Origin: Phallus indusiatus
Lineage: Eukaryota > Basidiomycota > Agaricomycetes > Phallales > Phallaceae
DNA: 64,000 nt
Reading direction: 5' to 3'
Assembly (NCBI GenBank): GCA_027605045.1
Contig: JAQFWX010000103.1
Location: 1 to 64,000, forward strand
The translations under genes were made by a program, and so were the position numbers. Under the pieces are notes generated by a model. It made no database searches and was not told where the DNA came from. It worked only from the letters and a program-made list of their open reading frames with translations. Of the stretch, positions 57,159 to 64,000 are shown piece after piece (within the stretch, counting starts at the first letter, position 1; each line of letters starts with the position of its first letter).

Positions 57159-59331
57159 ATGGCAAAGCAGTTGAAGGAATATACCTGGGACGAAGTTGCC
57201 AAAGTAAGTGGCTATGCTGTCTAAAATTAGTACAAGCTTTCATCATCGTCATTAGCATAACAAACCCGATGATTTAGTACGTCATAGCCCGCCATCTTCA
57301 GTCGGGGATTGACACTTGCGTGTACAGTGGCTAGTAATAGATTCGAAGGTCTACGACATTTCCAGGTTCACAGCGCTTCATCCAGGAGGTACCCATGTTC
57401 TCACCGATCAGAAAGTCGCTGGTCAGGATGCGACGGATGCATTCTTCTCTTTGCACCGCCAGGAGGTTCTTCGACGTCCACAGTACTCCCGGCTGCAAAT
57501 AGGTTCAATCAAGGGCGAATCTCCTCTAATCAGATACGATCCGGAAGAAGTGTCGCAAGTTCCTTATGCCGAACCTACTTGGCTGGCTCCAGGTTACTTC
57601 AGCCCCTATTATACTCAAAACCATAGGCAGTTTCAAAAGGCTATGCGTAAATTCTTTGTCGAAGTCGTTGCCCCCGATGCCCAAGCCTGTGAAGATAACG
57701 GAAAGAGATTATCTCAGGACGTCGTAGATAAATTGGGGTGCGTCATATTGATTAGGGCTTTCGTATTACCCTTCGTTTTAATTTTTTTTTTTTTTTGCAG
57801 TGCATTGAATATAATTGCCATGCGTTTCGGTCCAGGGAAGCATCTGAAAGGGCTGACATTAATGGGTGGGATCGTTAAACCAGAAGAATTCGATTATTTC
57901 CACGAGGTAAATACGTATCTAATTGATTGTTTGCTATTGTATGTCTGACTTTTTTTCTGTTCCTTGGAACCAGTCCATCGTTCTGTCCGAACTCGGCCGA
58001 CTTGGAACGCGGGGATATTACGATGGTTTTCTCGCAGGAGATGCCATTGGGCTACCACCGGTTTTGAATTTCGGATCTCCCGAGATCCAAAAAATGGTCG
58101 TTCCCGATGTTTTTCAAGGAAAGAAGTTTATTTGTTTAGCAATCACCGAAGCTTTTGCTGGTAGTGACGTCAGCGGACTTCAAACCTATGCTCGCAAAGA
58201 TGGGGATGAATGGGTCATTAATGGAACTAAGAAGTATTTTTATTTTTAGCTATCGTTTCTTCATTTTCTCACAGGTACCACTTTTTCTCAGATGGATCAC
58301 TAATGGGATGTTCGCTGATTGGTTCACGACTGGTTGTCGAACAGAGGTAATGGTTTCTTCACTGAAACCAACTTGCTTGTTATATTCAGCTTCTGGTAGA
58401 CTGGTTTCACTGTTATCTTGATACCTCGGAAGGAAGGGGTTGAGACCCGACCCATAAAGACAGGATATTCATCAACAGCCGGTAAATCTTTTTTCTGTTC
58501 CGTCTTTAGAGCCAAAACGGTCAACATGGATCTAATTTTAGGCACGGCGTTTGTTACTTTTGATAACGTTCGGGTTCCTTTGAGCTATACACTGGGCAAA
58601 GAAGGTCAAGGAATGAGTGTGATATTGTCTAATTTTAATCATGAGCGATGGATGATGTGCTGCGTGATGATAAGAACGCAACGATTGATTGTAGAAGAAT
58701 GCCTTAAGTGAGTTTTTAATCGAATCTTCTCCCGGTAATCTCAAAGCCAAACGGTTTTTTAGATGGTCACAACAGCGTATTGTATTTGGTAAACCATTGA
58801 ACGCTCAGGCCGTTATTCGGCATAGATTAGCGAATATGATTTCGCGCGTCGAAGCAGTACAGAATTGGCTGGAGAGCATTACTTACCAGATGAATCATGT
58901 AAGTCCTCATTATACTATGCCACAGCCTTGGTCAGGTCATTTTAATAGTTTGTCTAGATGGTAATTGATTTGAACAAATGTACGAAACATTGGTAATGAC
59001 GACTATTATTTTTCAGTCATACAAGGAACAATCAGACAAGCTTGCGGGTCCAATTGGGTTTTTGAAGCAATATGCTACTAGCACTGGGAGAGCGACCGCC
59101 GCAGATGCGACTCTGATTTTTGGGGGAAGGGCAATTACCACGACTGGCATGGGTAAATTGATTGAGAATGTACGTTGTTGAAATGAATTAAAAACTCATT
59201 CATCTGAAATTTGTTGATAGTACCACCGCGGATCACCTTTTGATGCTATTCTTGGTGGTGCAGAGGATGTTTTGGGAGACCTGGGGGTTCGTCAGGCGAT
59301 AAAGAAGATGCCAGAGAATACCCGTCTTTGA
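57159..59331 (+). CDS. Cytochrome b5-acyl-CoA dehydrogenase fusion
   Basis: A single chain joins an N-terminal cytochrome b5 haem domain to a flavin acyl-CoA dehydrogenase. This fusion is known in fungi, where it probably passes electrons from fatty acyl-CoA oxidation through its own haem. Exon 1 (MAKQLKEYTWDEVAK) joins a 21-base microexon at 57256-57276 (HNKPDDL) and then WLVIDSKVYDISRF and LHPGGTHVLTDQKVAGQDAT, with the haem His in HPGG. The dehydrogenase has LSELGRLGTRGYYDGFL, CLAITEAFAGSDVSGLQ, a WITNG block after an intron, VRVPLSYTLGKEGQGM, WSQQRIVFGKPLNAQ, GFLKQYATSTGRATAADA and FGGRAITTTGMGK. Its C-terminus is GGAEDVLGDLGVRQAIKKMP with stop at 59329-59331. About nine introns are present. 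Confidence 0.92.
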
Positions 59332-59744
59332 ATGTCGGACAACTCAGAAACGCGGTCTGTCACGTGATGTCACGTTGACTTGAAGTTGGCCAGTATGGAT
59401 GTCGTAGCATCTATTTAATACATCTGACTTGTTGTATTTGATATTTTTTGGGGGCTCAAGAGTTGTTTGGGATATACGTTCGTGTTATGAATAAATCTTC
59501 ATGTTGGACCTAACCAGTGATTAGTGACATGACAGTGGACCTGGGTTACATAATGATAATCCACATAGTATTTTTGTCCTTTCAGTTTCTTTCCTTCCTC
59601 CGTTTTGTCCACCCATCACCGCGCTCAAGTCCAATAATCCGCATCGCCCCTCCTAGCACACCCTTGAGTTATTATAAATGTTCCCTTTTGAATCGTATAA
59701 CACAACAGTGAAAATCCTCCCATATCTTTGACTTTGACATCGAC
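59332..59744. other. Intergenic, 3' end of ACAD fusion and cyclin promoter
   Basis: About 410 bases lie between two tandem plus-strand genes. A C/T-rich tract around 59578-59650 lies upstream of the cyclin start. No gene is seen. Confidence 0.4.
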
Positions 59745-61323
59745 ATGTCGATGCATAACGCTGCTTCGCAAAACATCAACATCGACATGAAAATATCTTC
59801 ACCATCGTCTTCACACTTCTCATCCACTATCACACAGGCCCAAGAGGAACCTTTGGAGCGTACACTGCATCCCCAGAGTCTTGTTCCTAAGTATATACAC
59901 GATCCTGATCTTTTGACCTTCGTTTCTAAACGTATCAGCGGAGAGTTCGAAAAATGGGTTGCGCAAGTGTTTACAACTCACATCAGGGTTGGTGGAACAT
60001 TACCTAGTAACGCGTCAATGGAGGAACGTGCCCTTGCTAGCAGACTTCCGCCGCTGGAGCAGTTTATTATACGGTTGGTTAACGCATCGAACGCGACTGC
60101 AGCCACACTTTTGGCTACGCTCGTTTATCTGGAAAGACTTTGTGCAGTTCTTCCTCGCAAGCACTGTAAAGGTGACTACATTCGTCAATGATGTTAGTCT
60201 ATCTACTGACACGCACCTCTCGTTTTGTCCAGGTACCCTAACCTCTAGGCACCGCGTTTTTATTGCCACATTTATTATCGCTTACAAATATTTGAACGAT
60301 TGCGGCCCCAGCAACGAATTCTGGGCTGGTTTCGTCCCTGGCACGTTTTCCGTTTCAGAAGTCACCAAGATGGAATGTGAATTATTGAAGTTGTTGAGTT
60401 TCCGCTTGCATTTCACAGAGCAAGAGGCCTGCAAACATTTAAATCGTTTCTTGACGGTAGCTCAACAGTCCACGACTGTTGACAACAACGTTCCGGCTCA
60501 GACTACGACTCCCCAAAGGACGGAAGGAGACACAGTATTGCTGTCCTCGTCTTCTGCTAGCGAACTCTCGCATATCCCTTTGACGCGAGCTGTTACGAAC
60601 GAGTCTATGCTGTCGGTACACCAGTCAATACAGCACAGGTTTTCACTGTTACCAAATCTTTCGACCGGTGTAAGAAACAGTTTGAGGAATCTTCCACAGC
60701 AGAAGCGGAGAATATTCTATTTGTCGACATCGGAAGCCTCATTAACTAGTGGTTCTAACAGTTCTCGCGAATTACTTCAGGAGGAGCCTCGGACCGTTTT
60801 GGAGAATTCCCGCAGTTTTTCGGGTTTCGGTATGAACAAAGTGAATTCGGATTTAACGCTGGTGTCCTCTTCACAATCCCTTGGAACGTCAACTCGTATT
60901 TCAAAGGCTGCACACTCTAGTAGTAATACGACGCTGGTCGATGCGTCAACCACCACCTCTGGAAACCACATCTGGAATTCATTTAGCTCCAAAGTTCCTC
61001 GCTTGTCTAGCTCTCGATCTTTGTACCTTTCCGACTGCAGTTCCTTGTCGGGATTCAACAATTCTATTCATCTCGAGGGAAATAGCACTCCGGCTAGGCC
61101 TTCAGCCGTCAGAAACTCGTTGGATGTCTTCCGTAAATTGTGGAATCGTCACGGAGTCGACTCTCCTGGGAGTACTACTACCATTAGCAAACCTCCAATG
61201 TCACAAGAATATGGTTCATTTCACCAAGAAATCCCTTACCATATTAGTAGACCTCCTTTGAGGGAATACCTGCGATCCCTAACTAATCCGGATCCAGTAT
61301 ATGAATCTATGGCCGTTTGCTGA
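59745..61323 (+). CDS. PHO80/PCL-type cyclin
   Basis: This is a cyclin partner for a PHO85-like kinase. The start is ATG at 59745 (MSMHNAASQNINIDMKISSP). The cyclin fold begins LPPLEQFIIRLVNASNATAA, continues TLLATLVYLERLCAVLPRK and, after a 57-base intron (60178-60234 region), GTLTSRHRVFIATFIIAYKY. It then reads WAGFVPGTFSVSEVTKMECE and LLKLLSFRLHFTEQEACKHL. The MExxxLxLLxF pattern is typical of the PCL/PHO80 group. The remaining 300 residues are disordered, Ser-rich and end SLTNPDPVYESMAVC. They likely carry phosphorylation sites. It could regulate cell cycle entry (PCL1/2) or phosphate and glycogen control. The sequence does not let me choose. Confidence 0.88.
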
Positions 61324-62012
61324 ACGTCGGTAGCGTCGTCGGCTCGGATCTCTGTTAATGAAACCACGCCAATTTCTCCTTATCAGATGGCCCTTTCTCC
61401 GATGATCACATACTCTTTCGTTCCAGTGTCGTTATATCTTGTCCTTCTTCGACATAATAGTCGTTTTTGTGGCAATTTCACAACACATTCATTCGTTCAC
61501 ATTTTTTTGTTTTTTTCTATCATTTTAACACTTGAACACTTTACTGCGCATTGATAATTTTGTGGATTTTATTCTCACATTTTATTGTACATACATTCTG
61601 TAGTAGTACTAGGCCTGGCGGTCCTAGGAACCGCATATACACAAACAGAGGTCATTTCGACATATCGATTCCCACCGCCGAAATTATTTAACATGTTTAA
61701 ACTAATAAATAAAATATATCTGAATTTTATTGATTGCACCAGTTAGACCCCAGCTTTGCAGATTGAGATTGAAGGATTTCTATGTTACATAAGACTTGAG
61801 TGAAAGTTGCCATCAATATAATGAACATTGACTACACGCGCATATTTGACTTAGTTTTCTCGAAAAACAAGTTTAATGTTCACCTTACGTGTAGCTAAGG
61901 GACCTCGCAGCTGGGTGGTCTTTGAAGTTCGCTCCTGGGAAATATACATAAACATTTGCATTTGTTTCGAAAACCTCGTTCCGGTTATTAAATTCACAAT
62001 ATTGTGAATTCC
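61324..62012. other. Convergent 3' regions of cyclin and SDR
   Basis: 690 AT-rich bases lie between two convergent genes. The T-rich segment 61498-61520 and repeated AATAAATAAAATA-like strings at 61703-61715 fit polyadenylation signals. A perfect palindrome at 61991-62010 is listed separately. Confidence 0.4.
61991..62010. repeat. Perfect 20-base palindrome just after the SDR stop
   Basis: AATTCACAATATTGTGAATT is its own reverse complement. It begins 3 bases past the minus-strand stop codon at 62013. It could be a protein-binding site or chance in AT-rich DNA. Confidence 0.6.
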
Positions 62013-63135
62013 TCAATACGTTCCTGAGTACAGACCGAGTCGTCCACCGTCCGTAACCGAGACGTTTCCGTTAACATATGCGCCCGCTTTCGTCGTTAGG
62101 TAGAGAATGAGGCTGGCCTGAAACTAATTTTAGGCATAGCAATATCTAAAGTCTGAACTTATCACTTACAATGTCTTCCGGCGCACCAGGTCTTTCAGCT
62201 GGGACAAAGCTCTTTACGTAGAGCTCTTTTCTCATTATATCCATACCGTGAGACATTTCTGCAAAAAAAAATTCAATGACCAGAATAAATGAAACAGGTT
62301 AACTGACCACTGACCACTAGGATAGAGACCAGGAACAATTACATTACTCCTTATGCTATAATTGAAAAACACATTGGCCATATACTTCCCTAGGTGTATC
62401 GCTGCCGCTTTACTTGCCATATACGCAAATCCAGTCTCCCGAGAATCTCTTACATATCCAGAAATGGAAGAAACGGTAATAACCTGACTCGTCACACCTG
62501 GTATACCGCGCTCGTTTCCTTTCGACAACAACTCCAAGAGAACCGCGGTGGTGAAGTACGGAGCACAAGTGTTAATGTCAAATGTTCTTAGAACTTCGGA
62601 GGGAGAAATGTTCAAAAGCCTCTCTTGAAATTCTTTGATGCTGGTTTCTGGAGTTAATGGCTGGTAAAGTGGTCCAAGAATTCCGGCATTGTTGATGAGA
62701 ACGGTGATGTATCCTACATAGTTTTGGCCATGCTGAGGAGAAAATCGCGAGAGGTGACATCGCCGACAATGGGAATTATATTACCGTATTTCTAAGATCG
62801 TATGTGTCAGTCTATTGCGTTTGTACGGGGCGCATTGGGATACTCTTACCACGTTTTCTTGGACCGCTTTTTCGAGAACTTCTTTCCTGTATACAGAAGT
62901 TTTCAGTTTATCCAATCACCAGATTCAGAAACGGCCACCTTCTCCCAACAATGTATACCTTTGCACCGTTATTCTCCAGAGCTGTAGCGAACATCAAACC
63001 AATCCCGGTTCCGCCCCCAGTGATCACAGCTACCACGCCTATAATTTATATATCGAGAGAAATCAGAATGTAACGAATATATACCGTAAGCAGACCTTTG
63101 GAAGAAAATAGATTCAACGGATCAAGCTGGGACAT
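62013..63135 (-). CDS. Short-chain dehydrogenase/reductase
   Basis: This is a classical NAD(P)-dependent SDR. The start at 63133-63135 (MSQLDPLNLFSSKGLLT) is followed after an intron by VVAVITGGGTGIGLMFATAL, the TGxxxGIG cofactor loop, then NNGAKVYIVGRR|KEVLEKAVQENV. The middle has LINNAGILGPLYQP-like sequence (62650-62700) and FDINTCAPYFTTAVLLELLS. The active site is VITVSSISGYVRD (Ser) and GFAYMASKAAAIHLGKYMA (YxxxK). The end is ASLILYLTTKAGAYVNGNVS and VTDGGRLGLYSGTY, stopping at 62013. Motifs are complete. The substrate cannot be told. It is separated from the nearest P450 by the ACAD fusion and the cyclin, so no pathway link is evident. Confidence 0.92.
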
Positions 63136-63154
63136 GATGTTTTCGAACAATTAT

Positions 63155-63565
63155 TCAAGGGGAACAAAGATTTGCGAAGATGTGAGCATACATATACCCT
63201 GTGAGATTTCTCATGACAAGGTTCGGGCATAGATACCCGCGTACATGCGTTACAGTCCATACGGCATACTCGTCAGAGGCTCTTAGTATTCCACGTTTCA
63301 TAACGTAAATCACCTTTATTAAAGTGGCGTGTCTTGTTTGAGATTTTTGTTCTTCATCAATTCTATTAAAGGCTACTGGCCGCTCGCCAGTGGGTCCTGC
63401 TAGGTGGTTAATCCAAGTTGGCCAAGCAACAGGGACTAAATTGAGGATGATGGGTTCAAAGCCTGGGTGAGATAATCTAAACGTAAATTCTAGATGTGGA
63501 TTTTGGTTCCCTGTTAAGTATCGAGTGAAAGTTTTGGCGGAAGGGAGGGACCGAAATGTTTCCAT
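63155..63565 (-). CDS. Weak hypothetical gene upstream of the SDR
   Basis: An uninterrupted 136-codon frame starts METFRSLPSAKTFTRYLTGN and ends AHIFANLCSP. It has no motif I recognise. Its 3' end lies 19 bases before the SDR start, which leaves little room for an SDR promoter, so it may instead be a chance frame in that promoter. Possible introns would change the product. Confidence 0.25.
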   Translation of the reverse strand: METFRSLPSAKTFTRYLTGNQNPHLEFTFRLSHPGFEPIILNLVPVAWPTWINHLAGPTGERPVAFNRIDEEQKSQTRHATLIKVIYVMKRGILRASDEYAVWTVTHVRGYLCPNLVMRNLTGYMYAHIFANLCSP

Positions 63566-63776
63566 GCTTGAGCCTCAAACTGAGGTGGCAGGTTCTGTGC
63601 GAATCAAACAATCGCAAATAGAAACCGAATTTAGACTCTATGACATCATACCGTGAAATATCTAAGATTTATAATTGACCGATCCGTTGATCATCGTAAA
63701 TCTTAATCGCGGTTTCTCATGCAAAAAGTCCCGTGAATTCGTGTCCCGTGCTTCACACTTGTATAGCAGATAGAGT

Positions 63777-64000
63777 TCATTCAATTGCAGCCACTATAGC
63801 TTTTTTTACACCCCAATCCGTATCACCTTCCTGAAACGAGCTTTCAAAGACACCCGAAGCTTTCAAGCCCCAGGATATGGCATAGTGGTCCAAGACAAGA
63901 TCGAGTTCTTCAACTTCATCCAAAAACTCCAGCTTGGAAAGCCTTCATTGAATAAATGTTCATCAGACCCACAGTTTCCTTTTACCAAATAACAAGAATA
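63777..64000 (-). CDS. PPM1: Leucine carboxyl methyltransferase (PPM1/LCMT1), 3' end only
   Basis: Only the last exon is inside the window. It starts after an acceptor near 63948 (CAATGAAG) and reads LSKLEFLDEVEELDLVLDHY, AISWGLKAS and GDTDWGVKKAIVAAIE, with stop at 63777. The LEFLDEVEE...HYAISWG wording matches the C-terminal beta strands and helix of the enzyme that methylates the C-terminal leucine of PP2A. Upstream exons are beyond the right edge. The match rests on about 50 residues, so the call is moderate. Confidence 0.6.

Noticed and set aside
33102..63135. A secondary-metabolite gene cluster (three P450s, methyltransferase, SDR, acyl-CoA dehydrogenase)
   Set aside because: There is no backbone synthase, the genes are separated by housekeeping genes such as BCY1, COQ2 and a cyclin, and the methyltransferase belongs to the protein-modifying METTL21 family.

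Overview
The window is nuclear DNA of a filamentous basidiomycete, most likely an Agaricomycete. Nearly every gene is broken by short introns (about 45-80 bases), genes lie close together on both strands, and the protein set is fungal: ATG15, PRO1 with a PUA domain, KCS1, an FHA-forkhead factor of the FHL1 type, YTP1, a PKA regulatory subunit, COQ2 and several P450s of mushroom type. Exon joins were read by eye from splice consensus and conserved motifs, so internal boundaries are approximate unless stated.

Layout. 0-15 kb, all minus strand: an unrecognised partial gene, a VTT-domain (TMEM41-like) membrane protein, ribosomal protein eL36, CK2 beta, a large nuclear coiled-coil protein and a full-length Argonaute. 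15-22.5 kb, plus strand: a polytopic membrane protein of unknown function, the autophagy lipase ATG15 and glutamate 5-kinase PRO1. 23-33 kb: KCS1 (minus), a sparse stretch of about 3.2 kb with one doubtful small gene, mitochondrial uS11 (plus) and FHL1 (minus). 33-43.4 kb: an accessory island built by tandem duplication of a P450 gene together with the 3' end of a neighbouring METTL21-type methyltransferase. 43-64 kb: a mucin-like membrane protein, the PKA regulatory subunit, YTP1, COQ2, an intron-containing tRNA-Ala(UGC), a third unrelated P450, a cytochrome b5-acyl-CoA dehydrogenase fusion, a PHO80/PCL-type cyclin, a short-chain dehydrogenase and the 3' end of PPM1 (leucine carboxyl methyltransferase).

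The 33-43.4 kb island can be read as an ordered history. A unit running from the P450 3' end into the last introns of the methyltransferase was duplicated in tandem. The left copy then received a roughly 3.2 kb block carrying a decayed Ty3-like element, which split its methyltransferase fragment in two. It also gained a 352-base solo LTR (TGTTA...TAACA, 5-base target duplication ATTTT) inside the last P450 intron, 8 bases from the 3' splice site. The right copy keeps the empty insertion site, so the LTR is younger than the duplication.

Functionally, most genes are housekeeping or nutrient-signalling genes (CK2, PKA, FHL1, inositol pyrophosphate kinase, PHO80-like cyclin, autophagy lipase). 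I found no convincing unknown multi-gene system. The most notable items are the island with its nested insertions, two GC-AG introns (in eL36 and Argonaute), a 21-base microexon, a possible frameshift in the intact methyltransferase copy, and two unrecognised proteins.
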